In this document: one piece after another, positions 50,380 through 59,477 of the stretch
How positions within the stretch are numbered: position 1 is the first letter of the stretch
Layout of the letters: each line of letters starts with the position of its first letter
NCBI GenBank assembly: GCA_036495525.1
Contig: DASXMR010000098.1
Span: 21,113 to 85,112, forward strand
Direction: 5' to 3'
From: DASXMR01 sp036495525
GTDB lineage: Bacteria > Actinomycetota > Actinomycetes > Streptosporangiales > Streptosporangiaceae
DNA length: 64,000 nucleotides
The notes under the pieces: model-generated
The model's database searches: none
What the model was told of the DNA's origin: nothing
The model's input: only the letters and a program-made list of their open reading frames with translations
Translations under genes and position numbers: made by a program

Positions 50380-52012
50380 GCACCCGGTCCAGGATCTGCT
50401 GCGCCTCCCGCTGGATCATGGCCAGGTGACCTGGCCCGCGGAAGGACTCGGCGTAGAGCTTGTAGACGTCCTCGGTGCCAGACGGCCGGGCCGCGAACCA
50501 GCCCGACTCGGTCGTCACCTTGAGCCCGCCGAGCGGCTCGCCGTTACCCGGCGCGGCGGCGAGCATCCCGGTCACCGGCTCGCCAGCCAGCTCGCTCAGG
50601 GCGACCTCGCCAGGCGTGAGCTTCGCGAGCGCCGCCTTCTGCTGCGCGCTGGCCGGCGCGTCGATCCGCTCGTAGGCCGGGTCGCCGAGCTGCTCAGCTA
50701 GCTGCCGGTAGCGGGCGCTCGGGCTCTGCCCGGTCACCGCCGTGATCTCGGCGGCCAGCAGGGCGAGCAGGATGCCGTCCTTGTCAGTGGTCCAGATACC
50801 GCCGTCCCGGCGCAGGAACGACGCGCCGGCACTCTCCTCGCCGCCGAAGGCGACTGAGCCGTCGAGCAGGCCGGGCACGAACCACTTGAAGCCGACCGGC
50901 ACCTCGGTCAGCTCGCGGCCGAGCGCGCCGGTCACCCGGTCGATGATCGAGGAGCTGACCATCGTCTTGCCGACCGCTGCCGCGGCCGGCCAGCTGCCGC
51001 GCTGCCGGTACAGGTAGTCGATCGCCGCGGCGAGATAGTGGTTGGGGTTCAGCAGGCCGCCGTCGGGGGTGACGATGCCGTGCCGGTCGGCGTCGGTGTC
51101 GTTGCCGACCGCCACGTCGAAGTCGGTGCGGCGGGCGATCAGCGAGGCCATCGCGTACGGCGACGAGCAGTCCATCCGGATCTTGCCGTCCCAGTCCAGG
51201 GTCATGAACCGGAAGGTCGGGTCGACGACCGGATTCACCACCGTCAGGTCGAGACCGAACCGCGCGCCGATCTCGGCCCAGTAAGCGACGCTGGCGCCGC
51301 CGAGCGGGTCAGCGCCGATCCGCACCCCGGCGGCGCGCACCGCGTCGACGTCGATTGCGGCGGAAAGCTCGCCGACGTAGCTGTCCAGGAAGTCGAACCG
51401 GCCGGTGGACGGCGCCTGCCTCGCGCTGGCGTAGCTGACCCGGCGCACCTCCTTCAGCCCGCCGGCCAGCAGCTCGTTGGCGCGCTCCTGGATCACCCTG
51501 GTGATCGTCGTGTCTGCCGGGCCGCCGTGCGGCGGGTCGTACTTGAAGCCGCCGTCCTGCGGCGGGTTGTGTGACGGCGTCAGCACGATCCCGTCCGCCA
51601 GGTCCGCGGTGCGCCCGGCGTTGTGCGCCAGCACGGCACGGGACACCGCTGGCGTCGGCGTGTAGCCGTCCCTGGCGTCGGCCAGCACGGCGACGTCATT
51701 CGCCGCCAGCACTTCCAGGGTCGTGGCGAAGGCCGGCTCGGACAGCGCATGGGTATCGCGGCCCAGGTAAAGCGGGCCGGTCAGGCCGGCCTGACGGCGG
51801 TAGTCGCAGACTGCCTGGGCCATGGCAACGATGTGGTCCTCGTTGAACGAAAGCCGCAGCGCCGAGCCGCGGTGCCCCGAGGTACCGAACGCCACCCGCT
51901 GGGCCGGCTCGGCCGGGTCCGGGTGCTCCGCGTAATAGGCGGTGACCAGCCGGGCAACGTCGACCAGGTCTTCCTGGCTGGCCGGCTGCCCGGCCCGCTC
52001 GTTCACCGGCAT
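50372..52012 (-). CDS. pgm: Phosphoglucomutase (alpha-D-glucose phosphate-specific)
   Basis: 546 residues, GAGGAG before the ATG. Interconverts glucose 1- and 6-phosphate. The active-site phosphoserine lies in LTPSHNPPQDGGFKYDPPHGGP, the Mg2+ loop in GNDTDADRHGIV, the sugar loop in FGGEESAGASFLRRDGG and the phosphate-binding site in ARPSGTEDVYKLYAES. The size and N-terminal RVAFGTSGHRGSAL fit the bacterial Pgm subfamily. It supplies precursors for glycogen, trehalose and wall sugars. Confidence 0.96.
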   Translation of the reverse strand: MPVNERAGQPASQEDLVDVARLVTAYYAEHPDPAEPAQRVAFGTSGHRGSALRLSFNEDHIVAMAQAVCDYRRQAGLTGPLYLGRDTHALSEPAFATTLEVLAANDVAVLADARDGYTPTPAVSRAVLAHNAGRTADLADGIVLTPSHNPPQDGGFKYDPPHGGPADTTITRVIQERANELLAGGLKEVRRVSYASARQAPSTGRFDFLDSYVGELSAAIDVDAVRAAGVRIGADPLGGASVAYWAEIGARFGLDLTVVNPVVDPTFRFMTLDWDGKIRMDCSSPYAMASLIARRTDFDVAVGNDTDADRHGIVTPDGGLLNPNHYLAAAIDYLYRQRGSWPAAAAVGKTMVSSSIIDRVTGALGRELTEVPVGFKWFVPGLLDGSVAFGGEESAGASFLRRDGGIWTTDKDGILLALLAAEITAVTGQSPSARYRQLAEQLGDPAYERIDAPASAQQKAALAKLTPGEVALSELAGEPVTGMLAAAPGNGEPLGGLKVTTESGWFAARPSGTEDVYKLYAESFRGPGHLAMIQREAQQILDRVLS

Positions 52013-52221
52013 CAGCAGCTCCTCGATGATCTTCAGCGTCCCGGCGCCAGCTCGCCCGCGGACGGCCAGTCAGCCGGTTACTGTTCCCGTCCATCAGGAC
52101 CGTACCCATGTCCGCGACCCGGCGGCCGGCCGACCACGCCGGATGGCCGGGTTCGGGGGAATGAGGCGGTCACGAATCTGGCCGGCCGCGTTGTGACAGC
52201 AGGCACCGGCAGACTGAGGTC

Positions 52222-52956
52222 ATGAGCGATACAGCGAACCATTCCGCTGCGATCATTCTCGTCCCAGGTCACTGGCTGGGCGCCTGGGCCTGGGATGCCG
52301 TCGCGGCACAGCTTCGTGACCGCGGTCACCGCGTGGTGCCGGTCACGCTGCCAGGGCTGGACCCCGGCGATCCGGACCGAGCGAGCAGGACCGTCACCGA
52401 TCAGGCCGATGACCTGCAGGCGCACGTCGCATCGGCGGCGAGCGGCGAGGTGCGGCCAGTGCTGGTCGTGCATAGCGGCGCCGGGTCCCCGGCGTCCGTG
52501 CTGCTTGACCGCGACCCCGGTGCGGTGACCAGGATCGTCTACGTCGACAGCGGTCCGTCCGCTGACGGCTCGGCCTTCGACCCGGCGTTTTCCGCGCAGC
52601 AGCACCCGCTGCCGCCGTTCGAGCAGCTCAATGCCAGCCTGGACGGCCTCAGCGAAGCCGACCTCGCGAGATTCCGCGCCAGGGCAGTGCCCGAGCCGGG
52701 ACCGGTTATGCGGGAACCCGTCCGGCTGTCCAATGACGCGCGGCGCGACGTCCCGTCGACGATCATCGCGTGCTCATATGCTTCCGACGTCATGCTGCGG
52801 ATGGCCAGCGAAGGCCACCCGATGATGGCCGAGGTAGCCACCTTGCGCGACCTCCAGGTAGTGGACCTGCCGACCGGGCACTGGCCGATGTGGAGCCGCC
52901 CGGCCGACCTCGCCGCTGTTATCTCGGCTGCGGCCGTGCCGCCCGCCGCCGGCTGA
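52222..52956 (+). CDS. Alpha/beta hydrolase (esterase-like)
   Basis: 244 residues. Short alpha/beta hydrolase: ILVPGHWLGAWAWDAVAAQL near the N-terminus (HxxG oxyanion region), a nucleophile elbow VVHSGAGSPAS, an acidic residue around DVPSTIIACSY and the catalytic His in DLPTGHWPMWSRP. It resembles plant-type and actinobacterial hydrolases of the methylesterase/hydroxynitrile-lyase group. Substrate unknown. Preceded by a 209-bp divergent gap from pgm, in which I see no other feature. Confidence 0.85.
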   Translation: MSDTANHSAAIILVPGHWLGAWAWDAVAAQLRDRGHRVVPVTLPGLDPGDPDRASRTVTDQADDLQAHVASAASGEVRPVLVVHSGAGSPASVLLDRDPGAVTRIVYVDSGPSADGSAFDPAFSAQQHPLPPFEQLNASLDGLSEADLARFRARAVPEPGPVMREPVRLSNDARRDVPSTIIACSYASDVMLRMASEGHPMMAEVATLRDLQVVDLPTGHWPMWSRPADLAAVISAAAVPPAAG

Positions 52957-53061
52957 CCAGCAGCGGCATCGGCGGATCGGGTGCCCCCGCGCGGGCCGCG
53001 CCGCGCAGTCCCTGCGTGCCGGTCGTTCTCCGGGCAGGCGTTCTCGGGGCAGGATGGACGG

Positions 53062-53931
53062 GTGAGCGGTAGCGACCTGGTGCGGGACGCGGCGGCCGAG
53101 CTCTACGCGGCCGACCCCGAGGAGTTCATCGAGCGCCGGGACGCGCTGGCGGCCGGTGCGCGGTCAGCCGGCGACGCCGTGGCGGCCAAGCAGATCAGCG
53201 GGCTGCGCAAGCCGACCAGGTCAGCCTGGATCCTCAACCACCTGGCACGCGCCGTACCCGACGCTGCCGAGCGGCTCTCGGCCCTCGGCGCGGAGCTGCG
53301 GGAGGCGCAGCGGAAAATGGACGGCGCCGCCATGCGCGACCTGTCACAGCGGCGCCGCGCGCTGATCGACGAGCTGACCAGGGAGTCCTTCACGGCGGCC
53401 GGGCAGCGCTCGCCGGCCGCGGCGATCAGGGACGAGGTCACCAGCACGCTCACCGCCGCCATCTCCGATCCGCAGGTCGCCGCCCAGCTCAGCGCCGGTA
53501 CCATCGCCCGGCAGGAACGCCGGGACGGCTTCGAGCCGGCCAGCCAGGGGCTCACGCTCGTCTGGTCGGCCCCGGCCGGCCAGCCGCACCGGGACCGGGC
53601 GGGCACTGGCGCCCACCCCAGCAGGGCCAGGACGCCTGAGGCCAAGGCGGAGCGCGAGCGGCTGCGCCGGCAGGCCGAGGAGGAGGCCGAGGCCGAGCGG
53701 CAGCAACGCCGCCGGGAAGCGGTCGAGGAGGCCGAGCAGACGCTGGCAGCGGCGGACGCGGACGCGGAGCAGGCGGCGCGCGAGGAGCAGGAGCAGGAAG
53801 CCGAGCTGCAGCGGCTGGAGGAGCAGGCCGACGAGGCCAGGCGGCTGCTCGCCGAGGCCAGCATCCGGGCCAGGAAGGCCCGCACGATACAGCGGCAGGC
53901 GCGGCAGGCGCTGGACCGGCTCCGACGCTAG
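53062..53931 (+). CDS. Coiled-coil protein of unknown function
   Basis: 289 residues from the GTG at 53062. The N-terminal third is helical with a conserved-looking core (AELYAADPEEFIERRDALAAGAR, KQISGLRKPTRSAWILNHLAR). The last 100 residues (AKAERERLRRQAEEEAEAERQQ onwards) form a highly charged Glu/Arg/Ala coiled coil. No signal, membrane segment or enzyme motif. Similar proteins occur in many actinomycetes, but no function is known to me. It may be DNA- or envelope-associated. Confidence 0.75.
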   Translation: MSGSDLVRDAAAELYAADPEEFIERRDALAAGARSAGDAVAAKQISGLRKPTRSAWILNHLARAVPDAAERLSALGAELREAQRKMDGAAMRDLSQRRRALIDELTRESFTAAGQRSPAAAIRDEVTSTLTAAISDPQVAAQLSAGTIARQERRDGFEPASQGLTLVWSAPAGQPHRDRAGTGAHPSRARTPEAKAERERLRRQAEEEAEAERQQRRREAVEEAEQTLAAADADAEQAAREEQEQEAELQRLEEQADEARRLLAEASIRARKARTIQRQARQALDRLRR

Positions 53932-54046
53932 CCAGCTCACGTGCGCCGGAAACAAGCTTGCGGTCAAGGGCGCATGAACTTCTATCCTCCCTGTAGACGA
54001 TCAGTGAGCGGGCTGGCAGTGATCAGCCGGAGGACAGGAGGCGGCG

Positions 54047-55495
54047 GTGCCGGGCGGACTGTGGACCGCAGAGCGGCGGGCGCTGACCGCTGGCCTGGCG
54101 CTGACCGTCACGTTCGTCGCCGCCGAGGCGCTGGCCGTGGTGACGGTCATGCCGCTGGTCGCCAGGGACCTGGGCGGCCTGCAGCTGTACGGCTGGGCGT
54201 TCAGCGCGTTCATGCTCGGCACGATCGTCGGCATCGTCGCGGCCGGCCGGGCTGCTGACGCACGCGGCCCGCTGCTGCCCTACCTAAGCGGCCTGGTGCT
54301 GTTCGTGATCGGCCTGACCGTGGCCGGCCTCGCCCCGGCGATGCTGGTGCTGGTGCTCGGCCGGGTGCTGCAGGGCATCGGCGCCGGCGCGATCCCGGCC
54401 GTCGCCTACGTCGCGATCGGCCGCAGCTTGCCCGAGTCGCTGCGGGCCAGGATGATGGCGCTGCTGTCGACCGCCTGGGTCGCGCCCGGCCTGGCCGGCC
54501 CGGCGATCAGCGCGGCGGTCGCGCACGCCTTCGGCTGGCGCTGGGTGTTCCTCGGCCTGCTCCCGTTCGTGGCGGTGACCGGCGCGTTCGCGATCCCGGC
54601 GCTGGCCAGGCTCGGCCCGCCGCCGCAGCGCGGCACCGGCAGCCAGCAGCGGCTGACCGACGGCGTCGCCGTTGCCGCGGCGATCGGCCTGCTGCTGGCC
54701 GGGCTCACCCTGGCTGTCCGGCCGGGGCACGCGCTGGCCGGGGCTGGCCTGGCTGCCGCCGGCGCGGCCATCGCCCTGCCCATGCTGCGCCGCCTGCTGC
54801 CGCCAGGAGCGCTGCTTGCCCGGCCAGGGCTGCCGGTCACGGTGCTGGCCAGAGGGCTGCTGACGTTCGCGTTCTTCGGCGCCGACGCCTACGTCACGCT
54901 GTCGATTACCACCGTCAGGCACCACGGCACGCTGCTGGCCGGCCTCGCCGTGACCGGCTCCACGCTGACCTGGACCGCTGGCGCCTGGATACAGGCGAGG
55001 CTGGCGGCTCGCTGGCCAGGCCGGCGGCTGATCCGGCTCGGCCTGATCGGCATCCTGGCCGGCATGGCGGGCATGACGCTCGTGCTGCACCCCCAGGTGC
55101 CAGCGACGGCCGCGATCGCGGCCTGGTCGGTGGCCGGGCTGGGCATGGGCATGGCCTACGCGCCGACCACCCTGCTGACGCTGCGCGAGGCACCGCCAGG
55201 GCGGGAAGGCTGGGCCTCGGCGTCCCTCAATGTCGCCGACGTGCTCGGCAGCGCGCTGGGCATCGGCTTCGGCGGTGCGGCCGTCGCCGCCGCCCCGTCT
55301 GGCTCGCTGGCCGACGGCGTGACGATCGCGTTCGGCATCGCTGCCGCCGGGGCCTTCGCAGCGCTGGCCGTCACCAGGCGGCTGCCGGCCGGCCCGACCG
55401 CGCTGCCGGCCGAGCCCGTCTCAGCCGGGCCAGCGGAGACCGGCCCGGCCGCGACCGGACGGCAGCAGCCAGAGACGGTCGCCAGTCCCGGCTAG
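54047..55495 (+). CDS. MFS-family drug/metabolite exporter
   Basis: 482 residues with 12-14 hydrophobic segments, GTG start behind AGGAGG. Major facilitator signs: TVMPLVARDLGGLQLYGWAFSAFMLGTIVGIVAAGRAADARG (motif A region), VLGRVLQGIGAGAIPAVAYVAIGRSLPESLRARMMALLSTAWVAPGLAGPAISA (motif C region), and ending in an Ala/Pro-rich cytoplasmic tail. It resembles proton-antiport multidrug exporters. The substrate is not predictable, and no regulator adjoins it. Confidence 0.88.
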   Translation: MPGGLWTAERRALTAGLALTVTFVAAEALAVVTVMPLVARDLGGLQLYGWAFSAFMLGTIVGIVAAGRAADARGPLLPYLSGLVLFVIGLTVAGLAPAMLVLVLGRVLQGIGAGAIPAVAYVAIGRSLPESLRARMMALLSTAWVAPGLAGPAISAAVAHAFGWRWVFLGLLPFVAVTGAFAIPALARLGPPPQRGTGSQQRLTDGVAVAAAIGLLLAGLTLAVRPGHALAGAGLAAAGAAIALPMLRRLLPPGALLARPGLPVTVLARGLLTFAFFGADAYVTLSITTVRHHGTLLAGLAVTGSTLTWTAGAWIQARLAARWPGRRLIRLGLIGILAGMAGMTLVLHPQVPATAAIAAWSVAGLGMGMAYAPTTLLTLREAPPGREGWASASLNVADVLGSALGIGFGGAAVAAAPSGSLADGVTIAFGIAAAGAFAALAVTRRLPAGPTALPAEPVSAGPAETGPAATGRQQPETVASPG

Positions 55496-55537
55496 CGCCA
55501 GCCCAGTGCGCGAACGGGCCCATCGCAGCCGGCAGGC

Positions 55538-56542
55538 TCAGTTGCTGATCGTGATGTCGCCCGCTCCGGATCGGGCCGTGATGATGCGATGCGACGTCGC
55601 GCTCTGCGGCACGCTCACGCTGGCCGAGCCCGCACCGGTCTGCGCGCTGACCCGGTAGGCGGTCCCGCCGGGTGGCAGCCCTAGGGTGATGTCCCCGGCT
55701 GGGTCGGTGATACGCACACTGTCCGGTGCCGAGGCATACCCGAGCGACAGATCGCCAGCCCCGGCGTACACGACCGTCGCCGGACTGCCGAGGCCGGTGC
55801 CGTGCACGTCGCCCGCGTCGGCCGTCACCGTGAGCTGCGCGCTTGAGACGCCGGACATCGTGACTGATCCCGCGTCTGTCCTGGCCGTCACCGCCGGTCC
55901 GCTCAGCCCGGCAAGCGAGACATCTCCGGCCCGGTCGTCTACCCGCACGATGCCGGACAGGCCGCTCAGCGAGACATCGCCCGTGCTGCCCAGGACCTGG
56001 ACAGGCAGGGCGCGAGGCACCTGGATCGCGTAATTCACGCTGGGGCATGGCCGCTGCGCGGCCGGGCAGTCCGGGGCGGCGAAAGCCAGCTGCAGCACGC
56101 CGTCGCTGATCTCGCTGCTGGCGGCTCCCCTGGGGATGCGCGCCGTGACTCGCGCTCTTACCAGCACCGAGTGGCGGGCCGAGCCGGTCACCGAGACGGT
56201 CCCTGCCCCGTCCTTGATTACCAGCACCCTGACCCCGGTGAACGTGCTGATGTGCGTCCCCGGGCTGATCATGGAGCCGGAGCCGGCTGGCTGCGGCGCC
56301 GGCGGGCTGCCAGCTGAATGTCCTGCCAGGCTCGGCAGCACCACGGCCAGCGTCGTGACGATCGCGGCCACGGCCGCGGCAGCACCCAGCGGGTAGAGCA
56401 GGCGGCGGGCCGGGCGGAGCGCCCGCCGCGGCCGGCCAGGCGTGATGCCCGCCAGCACGGCGGCACGGACCTGCTCGTGGTGCGGCAAGTCCTGCTCGGC
56501 CGGAAGCGACGGCAGGCCGGCCAGCGGGTCAGCAGCTTTCAT
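55538..56542 (-). CDS. Membrane-anchored DUF4097 protein, possible anti-sigma partner
   Basis: 334 residues. A cytoplasmic N-terminus of about 45 residues, one membrane segment (about 48-73: LLYPLGAAAAVAAIVTTLAVVLPSL), and a long extracytoplasmic DUF4097 domain made of repeating beta units such as GSTGDVSLSGLSG, DRAGDVSLAGLSG, DAGSVTMSGVSS and GAGDITISN. It starts at an ATGA overlap with the ECF sigma gene. That position is typical of anti-sigma factors, though no zinc-finger motif is present. The adhesin-like outer domain could sense envelope state. Confidence 0.82.
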   Translation of the reverse strand: MKAADPLAGLPSLPAEQDLPHHEQVRAAVLAGITPGRPRRALRPARRLLYPLGAAAAVAAIVTTLAVVLPSLAGHSAGSPPAPQPAGSGSMISPGTHISTFTGVRVLVIKDGAGTVSVTGSARHSVLVRARVTARIPRGAASSEISDGVLQLAFAAPDCPAAQRPCPSVNYAIQVPRALPVQVLGSTGDVSLSGLSGIVRVDDRAGDVSLAGLSGPAVTARTDAGSVTMSGVSSAQLTVTADAGDVHGTGLGSPATVVYAGAGDLSLGYASAPDSVRITDPAGDITLGLPPGGTAYRVSAQTGAGSASVSVPQSATSHRIITARSGAGDITISN

Positions 56543-57270
56543 GGCATCCTCCTGGCATCCGGCCGGGCACCTGACGGCGTGGCATGCGGGCGGGCCGGTC
56601 CGGGCGCCAGCTCCTGGCCGGGCTCGGCTCGCAGCCCTGGGCCGGGCTCGGTTCGCAGCGCCTGGCCGGGCTCAGTTCGCGGCGCGGGGGCAGGATCGGC
56701 TGGCGTGGCGAGCCGGGCGGCCAGCGCCTGGCGAGCGCGGTGCAGCCGTGACTTCACTGTGCCGGCCGGCACGCCAAGCGCTGCCGCGGCCGCCCGCTCG
56801 TCCAGCCCGGACCACGTGCACAGCTCGATGACCTCGCGCTGGTGGCGCGGCAGCCCGGCAATGGCAGCGCGGACGGCGGTCATCTGCCGCTCGCTGTCGA
56901 TCTGCGCGGCGATCGTGTCGGCGTGGTCGGCAGCTAAGGTCGGCTCGGCCGCGATCCTGGCCAGCGCCGCGTCGCGGCGGCGCAGCGAGCGGCGGGCGTT
57001 GCGCATGCAGTTGCCGGCCACGCCGAGCAGCCACGGCAACGCGGACTCGTGCTCGAAGCTCACCTGCGCTCGCCGGCGCCACGCGGCTAGGAACACGGCC
57101 GAGGTCAGGTCCTCGGCCTCGGACCAGCTCGCGGACAGCCGGAACAAGTGGTTGTAGACCGCACGAGAGTGCCGGTCGAAGATCACGCCGAACGCGTCCC
57201 GGTCGCCGTCAGCCGCGCGCTGCCAGAGCATCCGGTCGGTCAGCTCCGCTGCCTGGCTGGGTGGCCTCAT
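56539..57270 (-). CDS. ECF-type RNA polymerase sigma factor with long C-terminal tail
   Basis: 243 residues. Region 2: AFGVIFDRHSRAVYNHLFRLSASWSEAEDLTSAVFLAAWRRR. Region 4: LPRHQREVIELCTWSGLDERAAAAALGVPAGTVKSRLHRARQAL. After region 4 comes a Pro/Glu/Arg-rich tail of about 55 residues with near-repeats (TEPGQALR, TEPGPGLR, AEPGQELA). The stop overlaps the start of the DUF4097 membrane protein, which may control it. Its targets are unknown. Confidence 0.9.
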   Translation of the reverse strand: MRPPSQAAELTDRMLWQRAADGDRDAFGVIFDRHSRAVYNHLFRLSASWSEAEDLTSAVFLAAWRRRAQVSFEHESALPWLLGVAGNCMRNARRSLRRRDAALARIAAEPTLAADHADTIAAQIDSERQMTAVRAAIAGLPRHQREVIELCTWSGLDERAAAAALGVPAGTVKSRLHRARQALAARLATPADPAPAPRTEPGQALRTEPGPGLRAEPGQELAPGPARPHATPSGARPDARRMP

Positions 57271-57389
57271 GTCCTGTTCATGTCCGGTCGCAGGGTCGGG
57301 TTCCTTCAGGTTGCCAGCCTGGTAGCCGCCGGTCCACCGCCCGACAGGCCCGCTGGCAGCCGGGCTGGAGCTCCGGGCTGCATGGAGCG

Positions 57390-57429
57390 CGTTAAGAGCT
57401 GGCCACTCGGCGTTAAGATCCCGTCAAGA
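57390..57429 (+). promoter_or_regulatory. Three phased CGTTAAGA-type direct repeats upstream of kdpD-like gene
   Basis: CGTTAAGA at 57390-57397, CGTTAAGA at 57411-57418 and CGTCAAGA at 57422-57429. Start-to-start distances are 21 and 11 bp, i.e. whole helical turns. OmpR/PhoB-class response regulators bind direct repeats with 11-bp spacing, so these may be autoregulatory KdpE-type sites 40-80 bp upstream of the sensor-kinase start. Confidence 0.5.
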
Positions 57430-57470
57430 TCGGCTGCATCTGCCCAGTTCGCGGGTCAAATGGAAGCGAG

Positions 57471-59477
57471 ATGAAGCCCTCCCTGGCGACCCGTGAGCGG
57501 CGGCGCCGTGGCCTGTCTGCCCCCCTGGCGCTGCCGGCTGGCTTCGGCGCGCTGCTGGCTGTCGGCGCCGCCGCTGCGGGGACTCACGGAGGGCTCGACG
57601 CGCTCTGGGTGCTGATCCTGGCAAGCGCGATCGTGCTAGCCGGCTGCGCGGTCGCCGAGCCGGTGGCCGCACCGGTGCTGGGCGCCATCGGCTGGCTGAC
57701 CGTGATCGGCTTCTCGGCCGCGCCCTACGCGCAGCTGCGGCCCGCCTGGCCGCAGGCCTGGCGCGCGGCAGCGATCCTGCTCGGGTGCGCCGTGACGGGC
57801 CTGATCTGCGGCGCCGTGGTGCGCCGCGCGGCCTCGTCGGTCACACTGTTCGTAGTGGAGCAGCCTGACGGGCTGCCGCCGGCTGGCGCGCCAGGATCAG
57901 AGCAGGTAGCTGGCCCGCTCACACCGGGGCTGCCGATGCCGCTGCAGGCCGCTGCCAGACCGGGGCAGCAGGCCAGCTCCGGCTCGCCCGGCCCGGCCGC
58001 CCGGCCGAGCAGGCGGCGGCGCTGGCCGGTTCCTGACCTCGCCGTGGCCGTCGGCGGCCGGCGGCTGCTGGCCGGCGTGCTGCTGGTGGCTGGCCTGCCG
58101 CTGCTGACGGTCGCGCTGACCACCGCGCGGGGCGACCTCAGCCTGGCCGATGACCTGCTGATCTACCTGGTCGCCGTCGTCGCGGTCGCGGTGGTCGGCG
58201 GCTTCTGGCCGGCCCTCCTCGCGGCGGTGACCGCCAGCCTGCTGCTGAACTGGTATTTCACCGAGCCGGTGCACACCCTGACGATCGCCGACCCGCAGAA
58301 TCTGCTGGCGCTGATGCTCTTCGTCACCGTCGCGGTCACGGTGAGCAGCGTCGTTCACCTGGCCGCGCTGCGGGCCAGGCAGGCGGCCCGCAACAGCGAC
58401 GAGGCAGCGCAGCTGCTGTCGCTGGCCCAGACCGTGCTCGGCGGCGCGGACACCCCGGCTGACGTGCTGGACCACCTCACCAGCACGCTCGGCGGGGCCG
58501 CCCAGCTGCTTGAGCTGGCCGGCGGCCAGTGGGTCAGGGTCGCGGCCAGCGGCTGGCCGCAGGCCGGCCGCGACCGTCCGCAGCCGGACGGGCCCGTCAC
58601 CAGGATCCACGCCAGGGGCGATGTGGTGCTAGAAGTGACCGGCCAGCGCCAGGCCGGCACAGGGCGGCTGATGGCCGGCTACGCCGCGCAGGTAGCCGCC
58701 GCGCTTGACCGGGACCGGCTACGCACTCAGGCGGCGCAGTCGGAAGCGCTGGCCGAGGGTAACCGGATGCGCACCGCGCTGCTGGCGGCCGTCAGCCACG
58801 ACCTGCGCACCCCCCTCGCCTCGATCAAGGCAAGTGTCAGCACGCTGCGGCAGACCGACGTGGCCTGGGATCCGGACGACGAGGCCGCGCTGCTGGCCAC
58901 AATCGAGCAGTCGGCCGACCGGCTGGACGCCCTCATCGGCAACCTGCTGGACATGAGCCGGCTGACCACCAGATCGCTGCGCCCGTTCCTGCGGCCAACG
59001 GCGATCGACGAGGTTGCTCCTGTCGCGCTGCGCGGCCTGGACGCCGACGGGCAGGTCGCGCTGCAGGTGCCCGACGGCCTGCCGCTGGTCAGCACCGATC
59101 CGGGGCTGCTGGAGCGGGTGCTGGCCAACCTGCTCGCCAACGCGCTTGCCTACTCGCCGCCAGGCCGCCCGCCGGTGCTTCGGGCCAGGGCCGAGGACGA
59201 CAGCGTGCTGCTGGAAATCGTGGATCACGGCAGGGGAGTGCCGGACGAGCTGAAGGAGAGCATCTTCGAGCCGTTCCGGCGCCTCGACGCGCGTGAGCCG
59301 GGCGCGGCGGTGGGCACCGCGCCGGCTGGCGTCGGGCTCGGGCTGGCCGTGGTCAAGGGCTTCCTGGAGACGATGGGCGGGCAGGTGACGGCCGCCGACA
59401 CGCCGGGCGGCGGGCTGACCATGCTGGTCACGCTGCCGGCCGGGGTCGCGTCGGCGAGCGTGGCAGCCGAGCGGTGA
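57471..59477 (+). CDS. KdpD-like sensor histidine kinase without the KdpD N-terminal domain
   Basis: 668 residues. An N-terminal membrane region (segments near 20-37, 43-60, 66-85, 97-118), a Gly/Pro-rich linker, then the four-helix DUF4118 domain of KdpD (DLLIYLVAVVAVAVVGGFWPALLAAVTASLLLNWYFTEPVHTLTI), a GAF-like region and a kinase core. The phospho-acceptor is H443 in VSHDLRTPLAS; the ATPase has NLLANALAYSPPG, VDHGRGVP and GVGLGLAVVKGF. Classical KdpD begins with cytoplasmic KdpD and USP domains, which are missing here. Its stop overlaps the regulator gene (GTGA). It probably senses potassium or turgor, but no kdpFABC is in the window. Confidence 0.88.
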   Translation: MKPSLATRERRRRGLSAPLALPAGFGALLAVGAAAAGTHGGLDALWVLILASAIVLAGCAVAEPVAAPVLGAIGWLTVIGFSAAPYAQLRPAWPQAWRAAAILLGCAVTGLICGAVVRRAASSVTLFVVEQPDGLPPAGAPGSEQVAGPLTPGLPMPLQAAARPGQQASSGSPGPAARPSRRRRWPVPDLAVAVGGRRLLAGVLLVAGLPLLTVALTTARGDLSLADDLLIYLVAVVAVAVVGGFWPALLAAVTASLLLNWYFTEPVHTLTIADPQNLLALMLFVTVAVTVSSVVHLAALRARQAARNSDEAAQLLSLAQTVLGGADTPADVLDHLTSTLGGAAQLLELAGGQWVRVAASGWPQAGRDRPQPDGPVTRIHARGDVVLEVTGQRQAGTGRLMAGYAAQVAAALDRDRLRTQAAQSEALAEGNRMRTALLAAVSHDLRTPLASIKASVSTLRQTDVAWDPDDEAALLATIEQSADRLDALIGNLLDMSRLTTRSLRPFLRPTAIDEVAPVALRGLDADGQVALQVPDGLPLVSTDPGLLERVLANLLANALAYSPPGRPPVLRARAEDDSVLLEIVDHGRGVPDELKESIFEPFRRLDAREPGAAVGTAPAGVGLGLAVVKGFLETMGGQVTAADTPGGGLTMLVTLPAGVASASVAAER

